From contig CAJUSK010000028.1 in the NCBI GenBank assembly GCA_910589075.1, positions 1 to 64,000 of the forward strand: DNA of 64,000 nt. Direction: 5' to 3'. The position numbers and the translations under genes were made by a program. Shown here in pieces: positions 1 through 9,341 of the stretch; within the stretch, counting starts at the first letter, position 1; each line of letters begins with the position of its first letter. The notes beneath the pieces were generated by a model. The model was not told the origin of the DNA, did not search any database, and saw nothing but the letters and a program-made list of their open reading frames with translations. The DNA is from an uncultured Lachnospiraceae bacterium (GTDB lineage Bacteria; Bacillota; Clostridia; Lachnospirales; Lachnospiraceae).

Positions 1-8
1 CAGAATAA

Positions 9-55
9 CTCCTTTCTTGGGTGATGGTTAATGGTTTCTTGGCAACTCTATTATA
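9..55 (-). promoter_or_regulatory. Divergent promoter and ribosome site for a gene leaving the left edge
   Basis: Read on the minus strand, positions 55-50 give a perfect TATAAT preceded by TGG, an extended -10 box; no convincing -35 is visible. Positions 15-9 give AAAGGAG, followed by 8 bases to the window edge, so a start codon would lie just outside. This suggests that a divergent gene begins immediately left of the window. A 10-base inverted repeat (4-13 and 68-77) brackets the site and could be an operator. The downstream gene is not visible, so this is inference from signals only. Confidence 0.45.
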
Positions 56-118
56 CCATATCCAGTGAGGAGTTATTTGTTTTTGGTAGCAAAAAAATGC
101 CGTATTTATGCGGTTTTT

Positions 119-135
119 GGCGTTTCGCAAACGCC
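119..135. other. Perfect 7-bp hairpin ahead of the first gene
   Basis: GGCGTTT (119-125) and AAACGCC (129-135) form a perfect stem with a three-base loop. Just upstream, 101-114 forms a weaker stem followed by five T residues (113-118), which may be a terminator-like structure. Together they sit in the leader of the first + strand gene and could be an attenuator. No T run follows the strong stem, so termination by it alone is unlikely. Confidence 0.35.
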
Positions 136-172
136 TAAAAATATCTGATGAAGAGGGAGGTGTGCTTCCAAA

Positions 173-1399
173 TTGAAAATTCAGAAGAAAATATTGTTTG
201 ATATGACTGTATATCAGACCGGTACTACATTCCATGGCGGTGGAGAGTATAGTTATACTATCTTAAAAGGATTAATGGAGCAGAAAGATGCCCATACACA
301 AGTTGATGTATTTGTTGGCGGTCGTGGAAGAACAGATGATAAGATGCTGGATCAATGCAGACAGGCCGGTATGCGTGTCCTTTTCTGCAAAAATGCGTCT
401 GACCTTTCCGGAATTGTCAGAAAGGGCGGGTATCATACCCTGTATTCCGCCCTGCCCACGGCGAAATATTTTGAAGGGCTTGTGTTACCTGACGATGTGC
501 TGCTCATTATTACATTGCATGGCCTTCGTAAGCTGGAACTTCGTGAAGGCGGCATGTATTCATACTTTTCCAATCGTGACAGATATAAAAGTGATGTGAA
601 AGAAATCGTTCAGAAAATGATACATCGTGGAAATCATATGGATCAGCTGAAAAAGGAATATGATTATCTGTTCAAAATTACAAAACATTATCTGGTAGTA
701 ACGGATTCTTATCATTCCCTTTATAACACGCTCAGATATTTTCCGCAGATTGGCAAAAAGAGAATCAGGATGTATTATGCGCCCGGTAAACTGGCAGAGA
801 AAATTGATCATGTCAGGTATGAAGAGAAAGTATTGAGAGCGTATGGTGTTACAACCAAAAAATTTGGCCTGATTTTAAGTGCAAACCGAATGGAAAAGAA
901 TCCTCTTCGAAGTATTATGGCATGGGACTGCGTTTATACTGACTGTCCGGAAATGATGACGCCGGATTTTAAGACGGTTGTTTTGGGAACTGATAAGCCT
1001 GGCAGATTTTTAAAACATATTCGTAATAAAGAGAGATTCATTTTCAAGGGATATGTGGATGACAAAGAATTGGAGACTTTATATAAGCATACACATCTTC
1101 TGGTGTTTGCATCATTGAATGAGGGATTTGGATATCCTCCTATGGAGGCAATGAAATATGGAACACTGGTTGCAGCCTCTGTGAATACATCGATTCCGGA
1201 AAGCTGTGGCAGTGCGGCTCTTATGTTTAATCCGTTGATCGTCAGTGAGATTGCCAATCGTATTCTCCAGAGTTTTGACCCCGATATACAGCAGGAAAAA
1301 TCAGCGGCAATTCCCGCACAGTTTCAAAAAATATTGGATCGTCAGGACGCAGACCTGAATAAAATTGTTGCAATGATTCTTACGGAAAGTTGGGCATAA
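173..1399 (+). CDS. GT4-type glycosyltransferase
   Basis: A cytoplasmic glycosyltransferase of the GT-B fold, probably adding one sugar to a lipid-linked repeat unit. The N-terminal half has a glycine-rich HGGGEYSY turn (residues 21-28). The C-terminal half has the family E-x7-E pair (E317 and E325, inside SLNEGFGYPPMEAM) followed by the usual acidic/IPE region that binds the nucleotide sugar. At 408 residues it has normal length. The start is a TTG placed 12 bases after GGGAGG (155-160); no in-frame ATG lies close by. It is the first + strand gene, and its stop overlaps the next start. Donor and acceptor are unknown. Confidence 0.85.
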   Translation: MKIQKKILFDMTVYQTGTTFHGGGEYSYTILKGLMEQKDAHTQVDVFVGGRGRTDDKMLDQCRQAGMRVLFCKNASDLSGIVRKGGYHTLYSALPTAKYFEGLVLPDDVLLIITLHGLRKLELREGGMYSYFSNRDRYKSDVKEIVQKMIHRGNHMDQLKKEYDYLFKITKHYLVVTDSYHSLYNTLRYFPQIGKKRIRMYYAPGKLAEKIDHVRYEEKVLRAYGVTTKKFGLILSANRMEKNPLRSIMAWDCVYTDCPEMMTPDFKTVVLGTDKPGRFLKHIRNKERFIFKGYVDDKELETLYKHTHLLVFASLNEGFGYPPMEAMKYGTLVAASVNTSIPESCGSAALMFNPLIVSEIANRILQSFDPDIQQEKSAAIPAQFQKILDRQDADLNKIVAMILTESWA

Positions 1400-3039
1400 T
1401 GCTGGAGTTAAAAAAATACTGGAATGTATATCTTGTTTGTGGGATGCTGGGTGCAATTACCTTTTTGGTTGTTTTTGGACCGGCGTTGTTAAATCCGCTG
1501 AACGATAGTTGGCTGATTGGAGAAAAGGCAGATTTGACACAGCATTATATTGGATGGATCGCTTACAGGCATTCTGCCTGGACATTTCCGGTGGGCTGTA
1601 TGGATAATCTGGCATACCCGTTTGAGACATCCGTTATATTTACAGATTCCATTCCGCTGTTTGCTGTACTATGTAAGCTGTTTTCCCCTGTTTTACCGGA
1701 TACGTTCCAATATTTCGGTCTGTATGGTTTTTTGTGTTACGTGATGCAGCCTGTTGCCGGTGCATTATTGTTAAAAAAATATATGAAACATAAAGCAGAC
1801 ATTATATTAGGAAGTGTTTTTTTTGTATTGTCGCCGGTTCTGCTGGCACGCATGTATTATCATACAGCATTGTCAGGCCACTTTCTACTGTTATTTACTA
1901 TGTTGGGGCCTGTCTATTACGAGGAAATTTATCATGAAACAGGGGAAGCGATAAAATTAGGAGCGTTAACGGCTTTTCTGGCTGCGTCTGTCCATATTTA
2001 TTTGCTGGCTATGTGCGGGGTTATATGGCTGGTTTATTGTATATTGGATTTGCTAAAAACAAAAAAAATATACAATAGCGTAATTGTAATGTCCGTTTAT
2101 TTGCTTGTGTCAGCTGGCACTGTCTGGTTATTGGGTGGATTTAATGGTGTATTTGGAGCCGGAAGAGGCGGACTGGGAAGTTATGGATTAAATATAAATG
2201 CATTTCTGAATTCACAGGGAAATTCATCATTTTTAAAAGGAATGAAACTGCCGGATATGGATACATCAGAAGGGTATGCATATCTGGGTATGGGAATTTT
2301 GGTTCTGGCGTTCCTTTGCTGTATTATGCTGATTCGCAACAGGAAACAGTTCTGTGAAATTCTGGTGTCAAACTGGCAAAAGACAGTAGCGGTGACAACC
2401 GTTTTGGTGCTGGTATATTTGTTTAGCATACTTCCGGCAGTTTACCTGAATGATAAACTGATATTTAAACTGAATCTGCCACATAATATTGAAAAACTCT
2501 GGAGTGTTTTCAGAGCAACAGGCAGATTTTCGTGGCTGATTTATTATAGCATTTTTATGTTTGTTATATCAGTCCCGTTTCTTTTGAAAAAGTCTCAGAA
2601 GGCTCTTTTTACAGTCGCGCTTGGAATGGCGCTTGTGATACAGCTATACGATATGACGCCACAACTGAGATTAAAAAAATCTGCCATCTCCCAATGGGGA
2701 GAGGACAGAATCAAATTAACGGATTCCTGCTGGCAGGATATTGCACAAAGCGGAACCGTAAAACATGTATATTTTGGATTTTCCGAGATGGAATATGACA
2801 TTATTTATCCCGTGACCGAGTGGGCAGTGAAGCACGGTATGACTGTCAATCGTTTTTACTTTGCGAGGTCTCTTGATAAAGAAGCAGTTGGTAATATGCT
2901 GGGGGATGCCATGTGGGAAAAAAATCCCGATTGTATTTTTATATTCAGAATGGAGGATGAAGAGACTTGCACAAAAAACGGTTTTACCGGTGTTTTGACA
3001 GAGGATGGTTTACTGCTGGCGGGAAAAGCAATGGAATAG
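1399..3039 (+). CDS. Polytopic membrane protein, DUF6311-like GT-C candidate
   Basis: An integral membrane protein of about 547 residues with roughly eleven hydrophobic segments. The first loop carries acidic and aromatic residues (DLTQHYIGWIAYRHS, then AYPFETSVIFTDSIPLF), which I recognise as the pattern of DUF6311 proteins. These are thought to be GT-C-fold enzymes that use polyprenyl-phosphate sugars on the outer face, but activity has not been shown for most. The start is the ATG that overlaps the upstream stop by one base (TAATG), implying translational coupling; a TTG nine bases earlier is the alternative. Role in side-chain addition is inferred from the locus. Confidence 0.65.
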   Translation: MLELKKYWNVYLVCGMLGAITFLVVFGPALLNPLNDSWLIGEKADLTQHYIGWIAYRHSAWTFPVGCMDNLAYPFETSVIFTDSIPLFAVLCKLFSPVLPDTFQYFGLYGFLCYVMQPVAGALLLKKYMKHKADIILGSVFFVLSPVLLARMYYHTALSGHFLLLFTMLGPVYYEEIYHETGEAIKLGALTAFLAASVHIYLLAMCGVIWLVYCILDLLKTKKIYNSVIVMSVYLLVSAGTVWLLGGFNGVFGAGRGGLGSYGLNINAFLNSQGNSSFLKGMKLPDMDTSEGYAYLGMGILVLAFLCCIMLIRNRKQFCEILVSNWQKTVAVTTVLVLVYLFSILPAVYLNDKLIFKLNLPHNIEKLWSVFRATGRFSWLIYYSIFMFVISVPFLLKKSQKALFTVALGMALVIQLYDMTPQLRLKKSAISQWGEDRIKLTDSCWQDIAQSGTVKHVYFGFSEMEYDIIYPVTEWAVKHGMTVNRFYFARSLDKEAVGNMLGDAMWEKNPDCIFIFRMEDEETCTKNGFTGVLTEDGLLLAGKAME

Positions 3040-3094
3040 CGTATTTGCTGTGTCAGATGTTTGGCAATGAAATTAAGAAAGGAAAGAAATCAAT

Positions 3095-4195
3095 ATGATA
3101 CCTGTATATCAGCCCACGCTGGGTGAAAAAGAAAAACAGAACGTTATGGAGTGTCTTGACAGTACATGGATATCCTCAAAAGGGAGGTTTGTCAGAGCGT
3201 TTGAAAGCGAGTTTGCCGCCTATATCGGAACCAAATATGGTACTGCGGTGAATAACGGGACAGTAGCCCTTCATCTGGCTTTGCTGGCGTTGGGAATCGG
3301 CAAGGGGGATGAAGTGATTGTACCTTCTCTGACCTATGTGGCTTCTGTCAATACCATTCACTATACCGGAGCCACACCTGTATTTGCGGATTCGCTTCTC
3401 AGTACATGGCAGGTAGATCCGGACGATATAGAGCGGAAAATTACGCGGCAGACACGGGCGATACTGTTGGTTCATTTATATGGTTATCCCTGTGATATGG
3501 ATCGCATTATGGAGATTGCGAAAAAGCACAATATTTTTGTGATCGAGGATTGTGCGGAGGCAATCGGAAGTGAATATAAAGGGAAAAAAGTGGGAACTTT
3601 TGGTGATATAGCCTGCTTCAGCTTTTTCGGGAATAAGACGATAACCACCGGAGAAGGCGGCATGGTTTTGACAAATGATGCCACTTTATATGAACGCTCC
3701 TGCCGCCTGAAAGACCAGGGGACTGCAAAAGACCGGGAATACTGGCATGACATTATCGGTTATAATTACCGGATGACCAATATCTGTGCGGCAATCGGTC
3801 TGGGACAGTTGGAGAGAGCGGAAGAATTTATCGAAAAGAAAATCGCTATTGCAGAATATTATAGTAAACGTCTGGAAAAAGCGCCGATTGTATGCCATAA
3901 AAATGCAGATCCGACCAATATCCGTCATACCTACTGGATGTTTTCCATATTGGCCAGGGATGCGGAAGAGCGTGCAGCGCTGCGCAGCCATATGAAAGAG
4001 GATGGCATCGAGACCCGGCCCACATTTTATCCGGCGCATACGCTGCCTATGTATTCCGAAAAATATCAGAAGCTGCCCACGGCAGAATCCATCGGCTGGC
4101 GGGGAATCAATCTGCCGAGCTGGCCCATGCTGACACAAGAGCAGCTTGATACTGTATGCGACAGTATTCTTTCGTTTTATGATGGGCGTTCCTAA
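3095..4195 (+). CDS. DegT/DnrJ/EryC1/StrS sugar aminotransferase, perosamine-synthase-like
   Basis: A PLP-dependent aminotransferase that would convert a nucleotide-linked 4-keto-6-deoxy sugar into the 4-amino sugar. The whole fold-type I pattern is present: NNGTVALHLAL near residues 53-63 binds the phosphate, EDCAEA (151-156) holds the Asp facing the pyridine nitrogen, and FFGNKTITTGEGG carries the Schiff-base lysine K181. The GNKTITTGEGG form and the 366-residue length are most like GDP-perosamine synthases. A good AAGAAAGGAAAG site precedes the ATG. ManC at 44.9 kb could supply GDP-mannose, but no GDP-mannose dehydratase is in the window, so the actual substrate is uncertain. Confidence 0.85.
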   Translation: MIPVYQPTLGEKEKQNVMECLDSTWISSKGRFVRAFESEFAAYIGTKYGTAVNNGTVALHLALLALGIGKGDEVIVPSLTYVASVNTIHYTGATPVFADSLLSTWQVDPDDIERKITRQTRAILLVHLYGYPCDMDRIMEIAKKHNIFVIEDCAEAIGSEYKGKKVGTFGDIACFSFFGNKTITTGEGGMVLTNDATLYERSCRLKDQGTAKDREYWHDIIGYNYRMTNICAAIGLGQLERAEEFIEKKIAIAEYYSKRLEKAPIVCHKNADPTNIRHTYWMFSILARDAEERAALRSHMKEDGIETRPTFYPAHTLPMYSEKYQKLPTAESIGWRGINLPSWPMLTQEQLDTVCDSILSFYDGRS

Positions 4196-4219
4196 AGAGC
4201 CGGAGCACAGGAGTGATGA

Positions 4220-5350
4220 ATGATGCGGGTATTGTATGTGGCGCCCAGATTCCATACAAATCAGATTCCCATTATACGCGGCTGGGTAAAGAACGGGGAT
4301 CAGGTCTTGTTTATCAGTCAGTTTTCAGGGGCTGTGGAAGATTATACGGACTTACAGCCTGTTGTACTGGGTTACTCCAAACTATTTGAATGGAGTATGT
4401 ATTTGTATAAAAAAGCCGTGCGGCGGTTGTCTGAGAAACAGGAGTTTGACATCCGGATAAAGGCAGGATTTCCGCCTTTTTTCAGATTGCTGCATATCAT
4501 CAGTGGTTTCAGTCCGGACCTGGTTATTATGAGGGAACGTTCCCTGTATAATATTCCTGTATATCTGATATGCCGGGTGCGGCATATAAAAAGTATTTTA
4601 TACAATCAAAGTCCTCTGTGGGATCATGCAAAAAGGGATCAGGGGCTGGGCCATAAGATTCTGATGGCCATGCTGCCCAGGCAGCGAATGACGCCCGTAT
4701 ACGGAAATCCGGATGATGACGGATGCGTTTTGATGAAAAATTCCTGTTTTGTGCCCTTTGTTGCGGAACCTTTTCTGGAACGGGCGGAAGAAACTTACTG
4801 CCAGGACGGGAAGATCCGGCTGCTTTGCGTGGGAAGATATGAGAAGCGGAAACGGTTGTTTATGCTGGTGAAAGCTCTGCAGGAGTTTCTTTCGCAGGGC
4901 AGGATTATTCTGGAGATTACAGGAGAAGCAGTTGACGGGGAACAGAAGGCGTACCTCGCAGCGCTGCAGAAGCATATTGATGAAATGGGGCTGAGTTCCC
5001 AGGTAAAACTCCGGAAAAATCTGTCCCGCAGGCAGGTATTTGACTTGTATTGCAAGGCTGATATATTTATCCTGCCCAGCACCAGAGAACGGGCTTCCAT
5101 AGCGCAGCTGGAAGCCATGTCCTGTTCGCTGCCGGTGATTTGCAGTGACACCAACGGTTCCGCATGCTATGTCAGGCATGGAATAAACGGCTATTTGTTT
5201 CAGGACGATTCTGAGGAGGATTTGCGGGCGAAAGCCGGTTACCTGATTTCTCATCCTGATCTGATTTCCCAAATGGGACACGCCGGTTATCAAATGGTCA
5301 AAGAGCAATACAGTTTTGCAAATTATTATCACGGGGTGCGGTCATTATAA
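4220..5350 (+). CDS. GT4-type glycosyltransferase
   Basis: A 376-residue GT-B glycosyltransferase. The C-terminal domain has LLCVGRYEKRK (about 201-211), the typical start of the donor-binding half, and the E-x7-E pair E290/E298 in RERASIAQLEAM, followed by LPVICSDTNGS. The N-terminal half has no membrane span. Two adjacent ATG codons (4220, 4223) can serve as start; the ribosome site is CACAGGAG about 7 bases upstream. It lies 24 bases after the aminotransferase and 12 before the next gene, so it belongs to the same operon. The sugar transferred is unknown. Confidence 0.85.
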   Translation: MMRVLYVAPRFHTNQIPIIRGWVKNGDQVLFISQFSGAVEDYTDLQPVVLGYSKLFEWSMYLYKKAVRRLSEKQEFDIRIKAGFPPFFRLLHIISGFSPDLVIMRERSLYNIPVYLICRVRHIKSILYNQSPLWDHAKRDQGLGHKILMAMLPRQRMTPVYGNPDDDGCVLMKNSCFVPFVAEPFLERAEETYCQDGKIRLLCVGRYEKRKRLFMLVKALQEFLSQGRIILEITGEAVDGEQKAYLAALQKHIDEMGLSSQVKLRKNLSRRQVFDLYCKADIFILPSTRERASIAQLEAMSCSLPVICSDTNGSACYVRHGINGYLFQDDSEEDLRAKAGYLISHPDLISQMGHAGYQMVKEQYSFANYYHGVRSL

Positions 5351-5362
5351 AGGTTGTAAAAT

Positions 5363-7330
5363 ATGTTGAAAACAAAATTGCAGAATAAAAAGAATATATG
5401 GCTTCTGCTGTTCGTGTGTGTGGGAATATTGGCTTCATTGCGTATGTTCTGGCAGATTGGCGGAGACTATTTTACTTTTCTGGATGAATATCCAACGTTT
5501 GACGTGGCGGCAGGATTTGCCCATTCAGGAAAATTTTATTTTTGGGATTTCCACAGACAGGTATTGAGCAACGACAGTTATACCAGGGCCTGGCCGCATA
5601 CACTTTTGCTGGCGGGATGGTTCCAAATGTTTGGAATCAACGTGGTGGCGGGAAAGACGCTGTCAGGTGTTTTCGGGGTACTGTTTGTCCTTTCCCTTTT
5701 TTACATCACAAGGAAGCTATATGATGATATGTATATATCCTGTCTTTCCTGTCTGCTGGTGATGACCAATTCTACAGTGATTACAGTATTTCGCCAGATT
5801 CGTATGTATAGTCTCTGGCTGTTGGTGATGGTGTGGCTGATCTATTTTCTGTTCAGAATGATGACGGCAGAACCCAGGGTGAGGGAACCGCTGTCAGGCG
5901 GTGCCTTTGCCGGAGTCAGAAATCATATTGTATGCTGGTGGCAGAAAAACCTGAATTTTTCTGTCTGGTATATTTTGCTTTCTCTTTTATTTCTTGTATT
6001 GAGTTATTTTGTGCATGTAAATACGCTGGCCATTGGCGTAGGAATCATTGCATTTTATTTGTATCTGCTGGCTGTAAAGCGTGAGCGCAGATATGTATCC
6101 GCTCTGTTCGTCGTTACCGGGGTGACTTTGCTTGTTGCGCTGGCGCTTCTGCTTCTGCCTCATTACAGCGGAACTGTGGATGAGCTGGATTTATGGCGGG
6201 TTGTCACGGAGAATGTTTCTCTGAGGGAAGAAGTAAACATACGTTATTGGAACTGGACAGAGGATTTTTTTCATAATGTGCAGTTTTTCTGGTTTTCTCT
6301 GGTGTGTTTTGTGACTGCTCTTGTAATCCGGTGCGTCAAAAAGAAAGATGAGAAGCAGACGCTTGCTTTCGATTTTACAGTATACTTGTTTTTGGCAACA
6401 GGAAGTTCTCTTGTATGCTTTCTGTATTTGCTGAAACGATATTATCAGGCCAGATATATTCTGTATATTGCCCCGATGCTGGCTGTGCTGGCGGCATGGG
6501 GGATTGTGGAATGCTGCGGAGTGCTTACAGAGATCTGTGGGCGATACCAACAACGCCTGGCAAAATATATCCTGCCTTTTGTCAGTGTATGTTGTGTACT
6601 TGTACTGGGTATCAGTATGTGGCAGCAATATATCGAAGTATATGCAAATGAAGAAATCTGTTATCACAGGCAGGTATATGAAATTGTAAAAAAAGATGGG
6701 GAAGCACATTTGGATGATGGGACAATCCCCATTGTGGCTTTTGATTTCCGCAATTATTATGCTGTCCAGGTGCTGCCGGATTATGCAGTGGCAAATCTGG
6801 ACCGAGAAAATGATGCCGATATTTGGATGAACTTTGCAAAAGAATATCCGGAAGGATATTTGATGCTGGAATCAGCGAAAATCAATGGTTTTCCGGAAGT
6901 GACAAAACGATTTGTGCAGGATTACTCGGAACGGGTAACAGGCGAAGGACTGGATTCTTACAATATTGAAACAGTCAGATACCATTTCCTTGACCCGGTG
7001 AAAGGGGACGGGAAAGAGATGGAATCAGATGTTATCATTGCATACGAATGTGTGGACTCTCCGGAAGGGATGCGTCTGCGTATCAGACTGGACACCAGGA
7101 AACTGGATTCCGGGGTGCGTATCGTTTTTCTCAACTTTGTAGCGGAGGATGCAGGGCAGGAGCCTGTAAAACGTTCTTACCAGTTGCGTTTGCCAGAGCA
7201 GCCAGATCAGGAAGTGTATCTGTATGAAGTGATTGTGGGAGATGTGCATGGGGATGCTTTACGGGAAGAGGGAATTATGCTATACTATAACGATGGAACT
7301 GTGGTAGAATATGAGTCACAGGATATGTGA
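5363..7330 (+). CDS. GT-C membrane glycosyltransferase, GT39/PMT_2-like
   Basis: A 655-residue protein with about 11-12 membrane spans followed by a soluble C-terminal domain (about residue 430 onward) that should face outside. The first outer loop has the Asp-Glu pair D41-E42 in TFLDEYPTFD, the hallmark of lipid-linked-sugar GT-C enzymes, and VFRQIRMYSL lies in the third loop. Such proteins move a sugar from polyprenyl phosphate to a target on the outer face. It is one of several GT-C proteins in this window; the GT2 gene that follows could make its polyprenyl-phosphate donor. Acceptor and sugar are unknown. Confidence 0.75.
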   Translation: MLKTKLQNKKNIWLLLFVCVGILASLRMFWQIGGDYFTFLDEYPTFDVAAGFAHSGKFYFWDFHRQVLSNDSYTRAWPHTLLLAGWFQMFGINVVAGKTLSGVFGVLFVLSLFYITRKLYDDMYISCLSCLLVMTNSTVITVFRQIRMYSLWLLVMVWLIYFLFRMMTAEPRVREPLSGGAFAGVRNHIVCWWQKNLNFSVWYILLSLLFLVLSYFVHVNTLAIGVGIIAFYLYLLAVKRERRYVSALFVVTGVTLLVALALLLLPHYSGTVDELDLWRVVTENVSLREEVNIRYWNWTEDFFHNVQFFWFSLVCFVTALVIRCVKKKDEKQTLAFDFTVYLFLATGSSLVCFLYLLKRYYQARYILYIAPMLAVLAAWGIVECCGVLTEICGRYQQRLAKYILPFVSVCCVLVLGISMWQQYIEVYANEEICYHRQVYEIVKKDGEAHLDDGTIPIVAFDFRNYYAVQVLPDYAVANLDRENDADIWMNFAKEYPEGYLMLESAKINGFPEVTKRFVQDYSERVTGEGLDSYNIETVRYHFLDPVKGDGKEMESDVIIAYECVDSPEGMRLRIRLDTRKLDSGVRIVFLNFVAEDAGQEPVKRSYQLRLPEQPDQEVYLYEVIVGDVHGDALREEGIMLYYNDGTVVEYESQDM

Positions 7331-7456
7331 TATATGGCTGATTTTCAGGTTCATGTGTGGAATCAGGACTTATGATTAAAGTGGAAACGCTAATATCTGG
7401 TCAGTATTTTTATATCAATTATCATATTGGGGGATTTGGGAGGATAGGAGAAAAAA

Positions 7457-8407
7457 ATGTATCAGATTTCGGTAGTGGTTCCCATTTATAATGAGGAAGG
7501 TAATATTGAAAAGCTTCACAGAGAAATCAGGGATGTATGTGAGAGAAATCATTACGAATATGAAATTATATTCGTAGATGATGGATCAACGGATAAAACA
7601 AGAGAAATTTGCCATACACTATCAGAGATACGTTATATAAGGCTAAGAAAGAATTCCGGACAGACTGCTGCGATGGATGCCGGAATAAAGGCGGCGACAA
7701 AAGAGTTTATTGTAACGATGGACGGCGATTGCCAGAATGACCCGTCGGATATTCCGATGATGTTGGAGTACATGGTGCAGAATGATTATGATGTGGTGTC
7801 TGGCTGGAGAAAGAACAGAAAAGATACGTTGATGAAACGGTTTGTTTCCAGAGGCGCTAATTTTCTGCGTTATTTGCTGGTACATGACGGGATCCATGAC
7901 AGCGGATGTTCATTAAAGATATATAGGCGGGAATGTTTTAAAGGAATTAATCTTTATGGGGAACAACACAGATTCATTCCTGCAATTCTGAAAATCAAAG
8001 GATTTACAATCGGTGAAGTAGTTGTAAACCACAGAGCAAGAACTTCAGGAAAAACAAAATATAACTGGAAACGTACTTTTAAAGGTTTTGTAGATATGAT
8101 TTCAGTATGGTTCTGGAGTAAATATGCTACGAGACCATTACATTTACTGGGAGGATTGGGGATTTTTTTTATGTCCTGCGGATTTGCATGCGGAGTGTGG
8201 TCCTGCATTTTATTTGCAATGGGACGAAAAATGCATAATAATATATTTCCCCCCTTACTGACCGTATTTTTTGTAACGATTGGTGTTTTATTATTCGTTT
8301 TTGGATTGATGAGTGAAATATTAATTAAAATATATTTTGGTGTTCATGTCGAGTCTTCTTACAATGTTAAAGAAGTATGGGAGAATACACAACACGAAAA
8401 GAAATGA
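7457..8407 (+). CDS. GT2 polyprenyl-phosphate glycosyltransferase (GtrB/DPM1-like)
   Basis: A 316-residue GT2 enzyme: an N-terminal GT-A domain followed by two C-terminal membrane spans (about 225-250 and 265-290). VVVPIYNEEGN opens the domain, D41-D42-G-S is the nucleotide-binding site and MDGDCQNDP (D89-x-D91) binds metal. This is the architecture of GtrB/ArnC/DPM1 enzymes that load a sugar onto undecaprenyl phosphate for use by GT-C proteins such as its upstream neighbour. The start has AGGATAGGAG upstream. A run of eight T bases (8163-8170) lies in the coding region. Base composition turns clearly more AT-rich from here to about 10.67 kb. Confidence 0.85.
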   Translation: MYQISVVVPIYNEEGNIEKLHREIRDVCERNHYEYEIIFVDDGSTDKTREICHTLSEIRYIRLRKNSGQTAAMDAGIKAATKEFIVTMDGDCQNDPSDIPMMLEYMVQNDYDVVSGWRKNRKDTLMKRFVSRGANFLRYLLVHDGIHDSGCSLKIYRRECFKGINLYGEQHRFIPAILKIKGFTIGEVVVNHRARTSGKTKYNWKRTFKGFVDMISVWFWSKYATRPLHLLGGLGIFFMSCGFACGVWSCILFAMGRKMHNNIFPPLLTVFFVTIGVLLFVFGLMSEILIKIYFGVHVESSYNVKEVWENTQHEKK

Positions 8408-8456
8408 TTTAATATACAATAATATGTTTAAGTTGTAAATACAGGAAGGATTATGG

Positions 8457-9317
8457 ATGAACGGCTTCTTAAAAGATATTTGTATTGTTTGTTTTCGAAT
8501 CAGCGCGGTTTTGCCAGATGCTTTATATCTGAGAATGATATATCGCATGCGGGTGAGAAGAAAACTCAATTTGGATAACCCCAGAACTTTTACAGAAAAA
8601 ATGCAGTATATGAAGTTGACAGACCATAATCCTTTATATAAAGAAATTGCCGATAAATATGAAGTTCGTAAATATGTGTCTGAGCGGATTGGGGAAGAGT
8701 ATCTCACCCGGTTATATGGAGTTTACGATAAACCAGACGAAATTCCCTTTGATAAATTGCCGGATAAATATGTTCTTAAAGCAACACATGACTCGGGAGG
8801 CTGTATAATCGTTGAGGATAAAAAAAATATAAATGTCGCAATGGTAAAGAAAAAACTTTATAAATTAATGAAACGAAACTTCTACTGGAAGGGACGTGAG
8901 TGGTGTTATAAAGACATTGCACCAAGAATTATTTGTGAAGAATTGTTAGAAGACAAAGTCAATCATGATTTATATGATTATAAATTTTTTTGTTTTCATG
9001 GGAGACCACGGTTATTGTTTGTAGCATCCGGAAGAAAACAGGGGAAACCCAAATATGATTTTTTTGATTTGAATTTTGGGCATTTGGATATTAATACAGA
9101 TGAATGTAATAAACGTATAAAGATTAAAAAACCTGAAAATTATGATCAGATGGTAAAACTTGCTGAATTATTATCAAAGGAATTTACGCAGGTACGTGTG
9201 GACTTTTATAATATAGGTGGAAAAATTTATTTCGGAGAACTTACTCTTTTTCATATGAGTGGATTTGAACGTTTTCGCCCGCATGAATGGGATGTAAAAC
9301 TGGGAGAATGGTGGTAA
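8457..9317 (+). CDS. TupA-like ATP-grasp protein
   Basis: A 286-residue protein matching the TupA-like ATP-grasp family often found in capsule and teichuronopeptide loci. Recognisable blocks are NPRTFTEKMQYMKL (about 44-57), DKYEVRKYVSERIGE (69-83), the ATP-binding YVLKATHDSGGCIIV (about 105-119), and YDYKFFCFHGRPRLL (about 175-189). ATP-grasp enzymes join an amine to a carboxyl group through an acyl-phosphate, so this may attach an amino acid or amino sugar to the polysaccharide; the reaction is not known for most members. AGGAAGG (8443-8449) fixes the ATG at 8457 rather than the out-of-frame ATG at 8453. Strongly AT-rich. Confidence 0.8.
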   Translation: MNGFLKDICIVCFRISAVLPDALYLRMIYRMRVRRKLNLDNPRTFTEKMQYMKLTDHNPLYKEIADKYEVRKYVSERIGEEYLTRLYGVYDKPDEIPFDKLPDKYVLKATHDSGGCIIVEDKKNINVAMVKKKLYKLMKRNFYWKGREWCYKDIAPRIICEELLEDKVNHDLYDYKFFCFHGRPRLLFVASGRKQGKPKYDFFDLNFGHLDINTDECNKRIKIKKPENYDQMVKLAELLSKEFTQVRVDFYNIGGKIYFGELTLFHMSGFERFRPHEWDVKLGEWW

Positions 9318-9341
9318 GAGATTGAGGGAGGAAGCAGACCC

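Noticed and set aside
8163..8170. T8 run in the GT2 gene as a phase-variation tract.
   Set aside because: A and T runs of this length are frequent throughout this AT-rich segment, and the frame is intact; there is no specific sign of switching, unlike the G tracts.
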